Source: Artemisia argyi | Lineage: Eukaryota; Streptophyta; Magnoliopsida; Asterales; Asteraceae | Assembly (NCBI GenBank): GCA_030686995.1 | Contig: CM060681.1 | Span: 163,333,333-163,397,332 of the forward strand | Reading direction: 5' to 3' | Length of the DNA stretch: 64,000 nucleotides | Part shown: piece by piece, positions 1 through 10,368 of the stretch | Numbering within the stretch: the first letter of the stretch is position 1 | How the letters are laid out: each line of letters begins with the position of its first letter | Made by a program: the position numbers and the translations under genes | Notes under the pieces: generated by a model | Told to the model about the DNA's origin: nothing | What the model saw: the letters and a program-made list of their open reading frames with translations, nothing else | Database searches by the model: none

Positions 1-1337
1 TTGTTTACCTGAGAGATTCCCATCAAGGAGACTTGCTCCTTCTTGTCTTCTGAAGGTGTGAATGCCAGCAGATTCAATTGTGAAGAAGTAGCAGCTTCTT
101 CTCCAGCAGGTTCATGATCAGCCCAATCAATTTGGTGATCCAGAGTCACCATAGCCTTTGAAGGTACAGTCTTGTTATTCCCTGCTTCCAATGGATAAGA
201 ACCATATTGAACTTCATCTCCAGCCTTTCTCTCTTTGCATTCCCTTGAAAAATGTCCCACTTGACCACAAGTGTAGCATTTAACCTTCCTTCTATCAAAC
301 CTTGCAGCTTCTTTGCCATTAAAACCAAACTTTCTTCCAGACTTGGCTTCAAACCTTCTGATGTTCATTGAGATCATTGCAAGCTCCCATTTCAAGTGCA
401 TCTCCTCCATTTCCAATGGATCTACCTGTTCAAAGTCCTCATAAGCAATAAACTGCTGAGGTTCATATTCAGCCACAAATGAATGAATAAGATCCTCCAA
501 CACATTACTTGGATTTGATTTAGGAGCAGTCTGAGTATAAGTTTGAGAAGAAGCTCCTGATGAATATGAACTTGAGGCTTGATGCACAGGTTTAGAAGAG
601 GCACCAACAAATGCAGAATGAGTGGATGGACGAATGGGACTTCTAACATCAGGCTCAAGTTATTTAAGCCTATTGTAGAGGTCATCAAAAGACATCATGT
701 CCAACCCACCTTTGGTCTTGAGAGCAATACAAACTTGTAACCAAGATGGTGGCAGAGATCTCAAAAACTTAGAATTGCAGTCTTCATTGTCGGGTCTAGC
801 CTTCAACTGATTAAGTTGACTCAATATTCGATGAAATCTATCATAACCCTTATGAATTCCCTCTTCTTCAGATATCTGAAATTCTTGGAATTTCTGCTTC
901 AGCAAAGACTTCTGCAACCTTCTTGATTCCTCATTCCCACCAAATCTTGCTTTTATAGCCATCCAAATATCCTTGGCATCCTCCATAAAATGGAAGTCAC
1001 CCATATGATCATCTGGTATAGCTTGGAGCAAAATAGTTCTGACTTTACTCTCCCTCTGCACAGCCAGAATCTCTTCAGCAGTTTTGGCTCCTACAATAGT
1101 AACAACTCCATCAGCATCTGTAACATGCTTCTTCAGACTATTCCCTTTCTTAACAACCTCCCACAGATTCCAATCAATGTTTGTGATCCAGTTCTGCATC
1201 TTCATGGACCACAGATGATAATCTTCTGCATTCTTCAAATATGGAAACTTAGCATTACTGTTGGAGAGATTGAGTTGTTGAAGAGAAGTGGTGTTAATGT
1301 TCTGGGTTGTGTCTACATCATCATCTGATCCAGGCAT
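1..1337 (-). pseudogene. Ty1/copia gag fragment (copia-1), truncated by window edge
   Basis: The frame runs from an ATG at 1335-1337 to the window edge. The first 225 residues look like a copia nucleocapsid precursor (UBN2/gag-type: YLKNAEDYHLWSMKM, then KDIWMAIKARFGG). One in-frame TAA lies at about 658-660; the same frame then continues and reaches a CCHC zinc knuckle (CYTCGQVGHFSREC) at about 237-280, which packages element RNA in this family. The 5' LTR and primer site lie just to the right, as expected for a minus-strand element. One nonsense codon makes this copy defective. Protease, integrase and reverse transcriptase would lie off the left edge. Confidence 0.85.
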
Positions 1338-1406
1338 GTTTGTTGATTTGTTTGGATTGTAAAGGTGTAAGATTCGTGATTCTTAGTATGGCAGAGACTC
1401 TCTCGA

Positions 1407-1419
1407 GGCTCTGATACCA
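1407..1419 (-). other. Primer-binding site of copia-1 (initiator tRNA-Met type)
   Basis: On the minus strand this reads TGGTATCAGAGCC, the usual plant copia site complementary to the 3' end of initiator tRNA-Met. It lies 2 bp from the LTR end at 1422 and points at the gag frame. Confidence 0.85.
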
Positions 1420-1421
1420 CT

Positions 1422-1896
1422 TGTTGAGCTATGGACCTTGATAGATCTTATTGAGCACTCTAGAATCGTTAGTAATGTTACTGTAATCAATAACACACTA
1501 ATAGATAATCCCTGCAACTTGTATTTATAAAGCGGAAACAAAACACAAGCTTGATACTAAGAATACTTGATCCTCTATGGATCTTTTTAATTATATTCAG
1601 AATTTTCTAAAAGTTGTTCAATACATAAACTGTGTGTTCCTTTTATACTCAAGGAACCCTAAACCGTTTGAAACGTATATTCTAAAACTTCTAAAAGATA
1701 TGCATTATCACTTCCTAAATAAACTCATGCATATCCAAACTACATTACATAAAACACGGAAATACTATATCCGCAGAAACTAATAAAGCTGAACTATGTC
1801 TTCAGCAGATACACTGCTTCAGCAGAAACCAACTCTTCAGCAGGATCCTTTCAGCAGAAACAGCAGCAGAATTCTTTCTACACAGAATTCCCAACA
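1422..1896 (-). repeat. Copia-1 LTR shared by two tandem elements
   Basis: A 475-bp LTR with TGTTG...CAACA ends. It is followed by a primer site on its left (it serves as 5' LTR for the gag at 1-1337) and preceded by a polypurine tract on its right (it serves as 3' LTR for the deleted unit at 1897-3372). A TATA-like TATAAATA lies at 1522-1529 on the minus strand. A second copy is at 2893-3372. Repeated CTGCTG/CAGCAG words near the right end recall those of the copia LTRs at 37530 and 55813. Confidence 0.85.
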
Positions 1897-1912
1897 ATCC
1901 TCCCCTAATCTT
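1897..1912 (-). other. Polypurine tract of copia-1
   Basis: On the minus strand this is AGATTAGGGGAGGAT directly before the TGTTGGG start of the LTR. The copia element at 37530 has an almost identical tract at 55798-55812. Confidence 0.75.
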
Positions 1913-2084
1913 GAATTTGACCTAGTTAAGTTCAAGATTCTTGATAGATCTTTAAAGTAACATACCAAGAGGATTGTAACAGAGCACCAGCAAAGAATTA
2001 TCATCAGCAGAATCTCTATGATCAGCATATACTTAAAAGCTCCATTCTTTGCAGCAACAAATGACTTAATGTACATCAAAACAA

Positions 2085-2600
2085 GTTAGTTTCATACTAT
2101 TCTCATCACTTCCAGGTGTGTTAACTCCTGTGAGAGGTGAATCATTGAAAATAATGGATTTGATGTCTCTTTACCAATAGCCATCACTACTGGAGTAGCC
2201 AAGTGTTCAAAGGTACACTGATAACCACATGATTTATAGCAAATCATCAGCTATAAACGGATTTGAGATGTCTTTACCTGTAGCCGTTTGCTCAGGACTA
2301 GCCAATTATCTTGATGAAAATCATCTTGGTTAACTGATTACCAAATATGGTTTTCCACTGCCTTTACCACAAGCCATATACATGTGGGCTAGCCAATTAT
2401 TCAGAATCCATAAAGGAAAAATCCATGGTCAATTGACAACCATTTCAACTACTCAGCAACAAAGCATTGGTGAGTTGACAACCCTATGGTTTTGAGCAAA
2501 CCATTACAGCTATCAACAGATTTGATGTGTCTTTACCAAAGCTGTACCCTTTGGACTAGCCAACTTTGTGATGGAATAGTCAACATCAGGTAAGTTGATA
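2085..2600 (-). repeat. Irregular repeat module in copia-1 3' region
   Basis: On the minus strand this stretch contains three to four diverged copies of a unit built on GGCTAGTCC ... GCAAACGGCT ... GGTAAAGA ... TCAAATCC. The same modules in the same order occur at 31545-31990 in the 3' region of an unrelated gypsy element. One frame of a unit reads like TATGKDISNPFIADDLL, and the inner end reads NDSPLTGVNTPGSDEN, close to a segment of the extra ORF at 53080-53350. It therefore looks like decayed coding sequence. No intact ORF remains. Confidence 0.65.
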
Positions 2601-2641
2601 ACCAAACCTGCAGACAAATACTATACAACAATATGTTAGTT

Positions 2642-2642
<1 letters not shown>

Positions 2643-2693
<51 letters not shown>
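2643..2693. repeat. 51-bp homopolymer T/A tract
   Basis: An uninterrupted run of 51 T (poly-A in element direction), between the ORF fragment at 2728-2856 and the repeat module at 2085-2600. It is either a grown microsatellite or the trace of a polyadenylated RNA captured during reverse transcription. Run length may be affected by assembly error. Confidence 0.9.
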
Positions 2694-2696
<3 letters not shown>

Positions 2697-2727
2697 AAGA
2701 ATAAAATACATATACAACATAATATCC

Positions 2728-2856
2728 CTACTCAACTGCAGCTCTGGAAGTCTTAATCCTTTGTTTGAAAACCTTCGCCAAAGATTCAGCAAACAATCTT
2801 GTATTACCAGCTGGATCAGGAGGAATTTCCAACTTCTGTTGTAACATTTTCTCCAT
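2728..2856 (-). pseudogene. C-terminal fragment of the extra ORF downstream of copia pol
   Basis: A 42-residue minus-strand tail (MEKMLQQKLEIPPDPAGN ... KTSRAAVE, then stop). I recognise no domain, but its position just before the 3' end and its style (a lysine-rich helix after an EKM...L motif) match the C-terminal end of the extra ORF carried by many Asteraceae copia elements, such as the one at 52047-55756 here. It is fused upstream to LTR sequence by the internal deletion. Assignment is by analogy, not by alignment. Confidence 0.4.
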
Positions 2857-2892
2857 CAAAGAAACCTTCAGAAGATATTTGTGAATAATACT

Positions 2893-3372
2893 TGATCCTC
2901 TATGGACCTTGATAGATCTTATTGAGCACTCTAGAATCGTTAGTAATGTTACTGTAATCAATAACACACTAATAGATAATCCCTGCAACTTGTATTTATA
3001 AAGCGGAAACAAAACACAAGCTTGATACTAAGAATACTTGATCCTCTATGGATCTTTTTAATTATATTCAGAATTTTCTAAAAGTTGTTCAATACATAAA
3101 CCGTGTGTTCCTTTTATACTCAAGGAACCCTAAACCGTTTCTCAAGAAACGTATATTCTAAAACTTCTAAAAGATATGCATTATCACTTCCTAAATAAAC
3201 TCATGCATATCCAAACTACATTACATAAAACACGGAAATACTATATCCGCAGAAACTAATAAAGCTGAACTATGTCTTCAGCAGATACACTGCTTCAGCA
3301 GAAACCAACTCTTCAGCAGGATCCTTTCAGCAGAAACAGCAGCAGAATTCTTTCTACACAGAATTCCCAACA
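2893..3372 (-). repeat. Copia-1 LTR (5' LTR of deleted unit)
   Basis: Nearly identical to 1422-1896, with a few substitutions and a short insertion near 3140. The right end is intact (minus strand starts TGTTGGGAATTC). The left end has lost the usual terminus, so the true border is within a few bases of 2893-2900. Confidence 0.85.
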
Positions 3373-4501
3373 CACTACTCCTAAGCTACAACTCTCCCTT
3401 TGTCTCTGCTGCCTCTCTCTTCTTTATAGGTGATTTGTTGGACTCAGTGGGTCTCACACATCATTTCCCAGCAATAATATGGACCTTAGGATCACTTACA
3501 AGTAATCTAGACCCTTTACTAGTTTTGGCGGGAAAAAGAAATTGGGCAGTTTTGAGTGGATTAGGTGTGGCTTTAATGAGGGGGGGGGGTTGGTTTGGTT
3601 TTGGCAGGTAAAGGTATTAATAAAAAGGTGAGGTTTGGTGAGAAAATTGGAGAGGAGGAGGGACATGGAGCTGGAAACCAGGAAGGGAGGATGGAGGGTG
3701 AACAGTGTTTTGTGGTCAAAGGGGTTGACTGGTGGTAATATTCAAACGGGGTGGGAGTTTTGGGCCTTGGAGGTGTTGGGCTGGAGTATTACATGGATCA
3801 GGTGTGTTTGTTTGACTTTGGATTTGGATAAAAATAACAAAAGGGTGGTTTGGTTTAGTAACTTTAGGAAATCACAAGGACCAAAGATGTAAATTCTAAA
3901 AATGTTAGGGACTGAATTGCAACTTTCAAAAATTTATTATAAGGACCAAAATTGCCACATGTGAATAACACAAGGACCAAAGTTGCAATTTTCCAAAATT
4001 AGAAATCCCAGGGACCTTTTATGTCAATTTTCAAACTTCAGGGGCCAAATTGTAAATTTCCCAAATTCTTCACCCAAGGACTAATTTTGACTTCTTGTGA
4101 TTTCCCAAGGACCAAAATTTACTTTTTACCAAGAAATATTTCCCAGGGACCAAATCTGCCAATTTTTAAACTCTAGGGACTAAACTTGTAAATTTCCAAA
4201 ACTTTTGAGATTTTCCACCAAAGGACAAAATATGACAACCTATGATTTCAAAAGGACCTTTGGTGACTTTTATTTTAAAATAAGAGCTCAAGGACTATTT
4301 TTGCCAATTTTTGAAAGTTGGGGGACTGAAACTGTCAATTTTGCAAACTTTGTACGTTTTTCATCTGTTTTTACTCATTTCACATCTAAAACATATAAAA
4401 CACAATTTTGAAATATTTTCAGTATTTTGATGCATTTATGAGTGTTTTGTATGTTTTGCAGTTCAGATTTGACCAAAAATGATGAGTGTTTGAGCACTCA
4501 T
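3373..4501 (-). repeat. Partial gypsy LTR related to the 4-kb LTR family
   Basis: Read on the minus strand it starts at 4501 with TGATGAGTG...CACTCATCA followed by TTTTTGGTC, like the LTR at 20672. It then has a run of loosely repeated 'AAATT.CAA..TTGGTCC' words like 20840-21310. A TATA-like CTATAAAG lies near 3424 (minus), as expected in an LTR promoter region. Only about the first 1.1 kb of the LTR is present; it is cut at 3372 by the copia-1 LTR. No coding sequence; short ORFs here are chance. Confidence 0.65.
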
Positions 4502-5511
4502 CAGTTTTCATGCATCACCTTTTTCATTAAAGAATACTCCGTTAACCAATCACATCATATACACAAGTATATCACAAATTACTCCATAGCAATCATATTA
4601 AAACACAAGTAAATAAGAAAACTTTCATAAAACTTAAAGTAACAATTGTTCATTATAAGAATCAAGGTGTACCTAGTCTTGAGAATTACAATGAATAAAC
4701 TTGTGGAACTTTAGCAACCACACTCCTCCAATTGCTCACTAATGTAAGTAAACAACTCCACACTCGAACCAATGCTTGAGACTCTAACTCAACACGTTAT
4801 GGACGTTTTTACAACACTTAGTAAACTTTCAGGCAATATAAGATAAACTAACAAGATTTGGAGTAATACTAAGTTAGATATTGGTGGTACAAGTAACTCT
4901 AGACCCTAAGTACTCATTATATAGCATAATGACACTTATCCTTCAAGTAAAAACGTCCATCCTTAGTTAATAAGCAGAAATGATCAGCCACACATGATTA
5001 TGGGGAGTAAATTCGCCAATAAATGCAAAACTTGTAACTTCAGTCAACCCCATCAGATCGGTTTCTCGCCATCCGATCGGATGGTCAATCTTTTGGCACG
5101 TTTCCAGCTGAATCGGTTGCGAGTTGCAACCGATCGGTTGGAATCTGTCTGAACCATATTTCTATGTCTTTTCCTTGTCGTTTTACGTTGCATGCATTAT
5201 TTTTCTTCATGGCATGACTTTGTCCATTAGAACTTGATATTTCCTTGATAATTTCGTGTAGAAAACTTGTCTTTATCAAATCCTTTTGTCCATGCAACGT
5301 TTCTTTCTTCCTTGATCTTCTTGAAACTCTCCAAAAATGCATGTCCACTTCATTTCTTCATTTTTTAATCATTTTTACCTGCTTTTGGCTATATTTGCAT
5401 GTATAAACACTTTTCCACGATTAAGTAACAAATATATACAAATATGACCAATTTCCACTCATAAATCAAATAATAACGTGACTAAAAACATGTTAAATTT
5501 GAGCGTTATCA
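4502..5511 (-). repeat. Probable solo or partial gypsy LTR
   Basis: The right edge on the minus strand begins TGATAACGCTCAAATTTAAC, a start I associate with an abundant plant gypsy LTR. A minus-strand TATA (CTATATAA) lies near 4911. I see no gag or pol on either side and no convincing target duplication, and the left border (about 4511) is uncertain. The GATCGG-rich stretch at 5050-5140 is a cluster of short inverted repeats within it. Confidence 0.4.
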
Positions 5512-6398
5512 TGTGTAACGGATGAATCGAGATGATATCGTTATACATGAGATGTTAAACGAATGAGTCGAGATGGTATCATGATACATGAGATGTTTAA
5601 CGGATGAGTCGAGATGATATCGTTATACATGAAATGTAAAACAAGCGAGTCGAGATGGTGTTAAACGAATGAGCCAAGATGATATCATTATACATAAGAT
5701 GTTAAATGAACGATTCGAGATGATATCGTTATACATTACATGAGATGTTAAACGAATGAGTCGAGATGATATCATTATACATGAGATGTTAAACAAGCGA
5801 GTCAAGATGGTATTAAACGAATGAGTCGAGATGATATCGTTATGCATGAGATGTTAAACGAATGAGTCAAGATGATATGGTTATACATGAGATGTTAACG
5901 AATGAGTCAAGATGATCTTGTTATGCATGAGATGTTAAACGAATGAATCGAGATGATATCGTTATACATGAGATGTTAAACGAATGAGTCGAGATGATAT
6001 CGTTATACATGAGATGTTAAACGAATGATTCGAGATGATATGGTTATACATGAGATGTTAAACGAATGAGTCGAGATGATAGTGTTATACATGAGATGTT
6101 AAACGAATGAGTCGAGATGATCTTGTTATGCATGAGATGTTAAACGAATGAGTCGAGATGATCTTGTTATGCATGAGATGTTAAACGAATGAGTCGAGAT
6201 GATATCGTTATACATGAGATGTTAAATGAATGATTTGAGATGATATCGTTATACATGAGATGTTAAACGAATGAGTCAAGATGATATCGTTATACATGAG
6301 ATGTTAAACGAACAAGTCGAAATGATATCGTCATACATTAGATGTTAAATGAATGAGTCGATATGTTATAGATATACGTAACATGTTAAATGAATGAT
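5512..6398. repeat. 41-bp minisatellite array, about 21 units
   Basis: Head-to-tail copies of a unit close to GAGATGTTAAACGAATGAGT plus CGAGATGATATCGTTATACAT. Most units are 41 bp, some are shortened (near 5640 and 5790), and variants swap TATCGTTATAC for TCTTGTTATGC. It is degenerate at both ends. Units abut directly with no unique spacers, so this is a tandem repeat. Short ORFs across it follow from the repeat period. Confidence 0.95.
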
Positions 6399-6660
6399 CT
6401 TAGCAATCTAACCACTCTCAAAACATTCCCAAACACTTCTTGCCAAAACTTCCCACCAAACACTTCCCGCTAAAACATTTTCCCACCAAAACTTCCCACC
6501 AAACACTTCCTGCCAAAACACTTTGCCATCAAAATATTGGCACCAAAATTCCCACCAAAGCTAGCAGGTCTGCTCTTATATACACTCTTATCCTTAAAAC
6601 AACTCAACATCAAAACTTCTTATCCTTAAAACCACTCAAGCATAAACACACACTATTATT
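6399..6660 (+). promoter_or_regulatory. Putative promoter of the GRF-finger gene fragment
   Basis: A C-rich stretch with three loose repeats of CTTCCCACCAAACACTTCC (6436-6525), then a TATA-like CTTATATAC at 6575-6583, about 78 bp before the ATG at 6661. The spacing fits a plant core promoter. The gene itself is broken, so activity is doubtful. Confidence 0.4.
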
Positions 6661-7184
6661 ATGAAGATGGCGGAATTTGAAGCTTTTGCCTGTACTTGTG
6701 GACGAGGAGACGTAATTATGCGACAATATAATCGCATCGACCTCACTTCCGTGGTAAACTATACTATGCGTGTCCTTTAACAAAGGTGAATAATTACATA
6801 ATTTTTTTTATTTATTATATAAATAATTTGGTTAGTTGTTAAAAATAATAGTTTTTACTCTTTAACAGGGTGGGACAAAGGATTATGCATGCGATTTTTT
6901 TATGGAAAGAGGAACAACTCCGTTTTATGACTGGTTCTCCTGGAGTTTCAACGCCTCCAACTCATTCAATAGGACCATCAAGAACTCCAACTCGTTACAC
7001 AGCAGGACCTTCAACATCGAGTCCTGGAAATGCAGAGTGCTCAAACTGTGTCAAACTGAATCACCAGATAATGGTACTCAAGAAAATGCTGGAAGTGTAT
7101 ATGCATCCCAACAACCACACAGCTGATTCAGCTGCCTTATTTCACCACCTTTATAATGACAAGGAAAATCTTAGTTTAGAGTAA
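6661..7184 (+). pseudogene. GRF-type zinc-finger gene, frameshifted
   Basis: Two exons are visible: 6661-6785 and 6869-7184, with a GT...AG intron (6786-6868). Across them are the parts of a GRF finger: FACTCGRG in exon 1, then RGKLYYACP and DYAC.FF.W around the splice, the usual Cys/His-spaced nucleic-acid-binding fold. The C-terminal part is Ser/Thr/Pro-rich and ends in a short helical segment (KLNHQIMVLKKMLEVYMHP). The finger pieces sit in different frames, so there is one frameshift in exon 1 and another at the T-run near 6893-6900. Small GRF proteins of this type are common in daisy-family genomes, often near transposons. Function unknown. Confidence 0.65.
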
Positions 7185-7313
7185 TTCGTAAGCTTTAGTG
7201 TTTGAACTTTTATCGATCTGTAATGTAATTCGTACGCTTTAGTGTTTGAACTTTTATCGATCTGTAATGTAATTCGTACGCTTTAGTTTTCGAACTATTA
7301 TCGATGTAATATA
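7181..7313. repeat. 44-bp tandem repeat, 3 copies
   Basis: Copies start at 7181, 7225 and 7269 (GTAATTCGTA.GCTTTAGT ... TCGATCTGTAAT); the third is partly degraded. It follows the stop of the GRF fragment and would form its 3' untranslated region. Confidence 0.9.
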
Positions 7314-8075
7314 ATTCGTATGCTTTAATGTTAGAGTAATACATATGTTTTACTTATTCGTATGTATCTTTCAAGTATTTGTTTTAAGGAATATGAAAAT
7401 AGTATAGTGTTTTTTTGGATAAATAGTAAAGTATTGATTTTGAATATACATTTTAAATTTTATAATTAATATTTTTAACTACAAAAATATTTTTGATAAA
7501 TAGTAAAGTATTGATTTTGTAAATTTTTTAATTTATATATTTTTTAAATTAATTTTTACACTAATATATAATTTTAAAGCAAATAATTTTCTAAAAATAA
7601 TTTTTATATAAGCTTTTTTATATAGATTATTGGATTATAAATTTCATTTTAAATATTTAGAAAAAATGAGACGACATTGTCGTCCTTGAGGTTTTTAAAA
7701 TAGTTTTTAGATTTATTTAAAAAGTTTTTAAATTGATTTAAAAAATAAAAATTGATTTAAAAAGTTTTTAAATATAAAAAAAACAAATACTTACAGTTTG
7801 GGACGACATTGTCGTCCCAAAGTGTTTGGCGAGATTAAAAATAATAGCGGGATGTTTTTATTTTGAGGGAAATTTATTTAAAAACCTTTGAAATATTAAA
7901 AAATTAATTAAATCACACTTTGGGACTACATTGTCGTCCTTAATAGAGTGGGGCTAAAGTGATGCTTTGACTGCCATTTTTTGTTGAAAAGTGTGGGTCT
8001 ATAACCAAATTTTGGGCGACAAAGTCGACCGAAAAAAATGGGGCGTCCCCAAACCTTTGTTTTGGTGTTGTGGTA
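7314..8075. other. Non-coding AT-rich stretch with repeated palindromes
   Basis: No gene seen. At 7668-7685, 7800-7818, 7922-7940 and 8014-8030 there are variants of the perfect palindrome GGGACGACA-T-TGTCGTCCC. The stretch ends near 8073 with a sequence whose reverse complement begins CCACAACACCAAAACAAAG. Clusters of short palindromes near an end are typical of subterminal transposase-binding repeats in CACTA-type DNA transposons. I see no matching far end, so the element, if real, is incomplete. Confidence 0.4.
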
Positions 8076-8300
8076 CTTTCTCCGTCTCAAAATTATTGTC
8101 AAGAGATAAGAATTACATAGTTTAATTAAAGTTAGACTATTTTAGTTTTCAAACACTCAAATAGAATATTACCCTATTATATTATTTAGTTTTTACTTAA
8201 AAAGGAAAATATACAATTATTTTGTGACATTGCAAAAAAAATAAATAAATAGAAAATAAAAAATAAAAAAAATTGGACGATAATTTTGAGCCAAAGGGAG
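8076..8300. mobile_element. Stowaway-like MITE
   Basis: 225 bp flanked by TA (8074-8075, 8301-8302). The left end CTTTCTCCGTCTCAAAATTA and the right end (reverse complement CTCCCTTTGGCTCAAAATTA) match the CTCCCTCCGT..CAAAAT ends of Tc1/mariner-type Stowaway elements. It has no coding capacity. Confidence 0.85.
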
Positions 8301-8402
8301 TATATGAATATTAAAAAACAATTTAAGTAGGTTTGGTAGTTTCAATGTCGGCATGTATTCAGGAAATATTTATTTTTTACCATTTATAATTTTTTTTTAA
8401 CT

Positions 8403-8411
8403 TAATTGAAA
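8403..8411. repeat. 9-bp target-site duplication of the MULE, left copy
   Basis: TAATTGAAA. The partner is at 56313-56321, pushed away by later insertions. Nine bases is the diagnostic length for Mutator-like elements. Confidence 0.8.
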
Positions 8412-8460
8412 GACAAAAATACACCGTTGGTCCCTGAGCTTTCCACAAAACATCGCAAGG
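8412..8460 (+). repeat. MULE left terminal inverted repeat, outer part
   Basis: The outer 49 bp of the left inverted repeat; it differs from the right end by one base by eye. The gypsy element at 8461 interrupts it; the inner part resumes at 18322. Confidence 0.85.
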
Positions 8461-9866
8461 TGATGTACGTGGGAATCACACCAGGCTTTACCTCTCAAGG
8501 GATCTTGAGAAGCTTACAACCCCCACCAGGCAGTGTACCAGATCGTTGTAGTATAGTATAGTGACAAGTACCGGGGGATTGATCGTTCAGCTAGGAATAG
8601 TGTCGCTAGGATTAGAAAACCTAAATACTGGTTCTAAAGGTGAGAGATGATTATTTTTGTATTTTTATATTTTTTAGAAAGCAAGTAAAAATCTCGGGTT
8701 TGAAGGATTTTGGCGGAATTAGTTGCTAGTCAACTAACCCAATACTAAAGATGCAATCAAAATAAAATACTAAAAATGAAAATAAACTAAATTATACTAA
8801 GGTTGTGAGCAATAAGTGGAGAAAATGTGTTTACTTAGATTTCACTACTCCCTAGACATCTTTTACACGTTAATTACTTGTTATAGTTGCATGGATGACG
8901 GATTGTATTCCTTAATATCATTCATGGGGTAGCGCACTTAACTCCCCAATTCTATGAGCTCTTATCTCCTCCTATGCCATGCCCAACACAACCATAGGGA
9001 TTATAAACAGTGGCTAATGCATTAAATACAACCAATAAAGACCTAGTGCACATCGGTTCATGTTTCCTAAGATGTTCAAGCATGTTGCCATTTGGAGATC
9101 TGCCAGTTTTCTTAAGCCTAACATAAAATTCATTCATCCAAAACAACTATAAACAAGTGATCAGCACATAATTAACATCTAGGTTTCATTAAATCTAAGC
9201 AAACACAAGATAGATCTAGCCTAGCATGATGGAATTAAGACAAGAACAAGATATAGACAACAAACACATAGACATATTGATTGAATTAAAAGAGTACTTA
9301 TCTCAATTACACATGAAAGGTATCAAGGGCTTAAAACCCTTGAAAAACCTGTAAAATTCGCACCAAGTTCGTACTTAGGGTTTCTCCAAAACTTCTCTCT
9401 TTTTAATGTGAAAATTAGAAAACTATATATAGGAAATAGGGTCTGACGGCGTCAAGACAAAGTTTGTGACGCCGTCACCTCGCCGCCAAAACACTTCTCG
9501 GACTGCATTGATCTACTTTTGACGCCGTCATGTGTTATGCATTTCCAGGCCGTCATGACTTTTACTCTTGACGCCCTACTTCGTGACGCCGTCCATTCTG
9601 TACTGGGTCGTCATGGAATTTACTCTTGACGCTGTCAGGGTGTTGCTCTTGACGCCGTCACCTACTGTTCCCAGCAAGGGAAATTAAGACTTTGGCGTTT
9701 TCTTCACTTTTATGCTCAAAAAATGTCCGATTTGCTTCCTTTTCCAGATTTCTCTCCCAAAATACCTAAAATCACAAAAGGAACGATTTAGGGCAATATT
9801 TGATCAAATAAATTCAATTCCGGGCTTAAATGACCCCCTAAAAGTGGTTCATTTTTCGCCTCATCA
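8461..9866 (-). repeat. Gypsy-1 3' LTR
   Basis: 1406 bp, left TSD CAAGG. Near 9430-9660 it carries repeated TGACGSCGTCA palindromes beside a TATA box (around 9424-9431, minus). At 8543-8557 the plus strand reads TCGTTGTAGTATAGT, like the 5' end of tRNA-Asp. Confidence 0.9.
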
Positions 9867-9884
9867 TATACCCTTACACTTGAG
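9867..9884 (-). other. Polypurine tract of gypsy-1
   Basis: Minus strand CTCAAGTGTAAGGGTATA directly before the LTR; the relative at 47760-47777 has the same tract. Confidence 0.75.
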
Positions 9885-10368
9885 ATTTGCTTGTCCTCAA
9901 GCAAATGCGCTTTTATTCTAATCAAAATACAAGTTAGGGGTCATTTAATACTAATATAAAAGTAATTACAACAAATAATCGTTCCACTAAAGACCAATAG
10001 ATAAGCACGGAGGTCATACACAAGCACCTCACAAATAGTGTTTAGATACTCACATCTCTCGGGTGTAATAAAGTATAAATTACAATATGGAAACAGAAGA
10101 TATCTCTCACTACCTGTCATAGCAAAATAGATTACCATATGCTTGAGAAAGGATCAAACCTCCACCACATGGCGTAAGCACCTAGGATAAACTATCAAAG
10201 AGGTCTTTTAAAGGGTTGTAACGTTAGGTGTAGGGATATGAAATACACGGTTTTGTTGGATAAAGAAAGTTTTATTGGTGGCGAGTTAACAATCTTGTTT
10301 AATTACATGTACAATATGGCGTTGCTAAGCCAAGACTAGACTCGACTAAAGCTAATAAATAAAAAATA

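Larger units (their letters stand above)
1422..3372 (-). mobile_element. Internally deleted copia-1 unit (LTR - remnant - LTR)
   Basis: Two near-identical LTRs (1422-1896, 2893-3372) enclose about 1 kb. In element direction (right to left) this is 5' LTR, a short C-terminal ORF fragment, an A-tract, a diverged repeat region, the polypurine tract and the 3' LTR. Primer site, gag and pol are gone. The inner edge of LTR 2893-3372 lacks the normal CAACA end and carries a stretch also found inside the LTR (around 1561-1580), so the deletion junction looks like a template switch or a microhomology join. Confidence 0.7.

Noticed and set aside
5512..6398. Regularly spaced repeats suggestive of a CRISPR array
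   Set aside because: Units abut with no unique spacers, and the setting is a plant nuclear genome; it is a tandem minisatellite.
8542..8570. Possible tRNA-Asp gene (GATCGTTGTAGTATAGT...)
   Set aside because: Only the 5' portion resembles tRNA-Asp; no anticodon arm or acceptor end follows, and the segment is part of an LTR present in four copies here.
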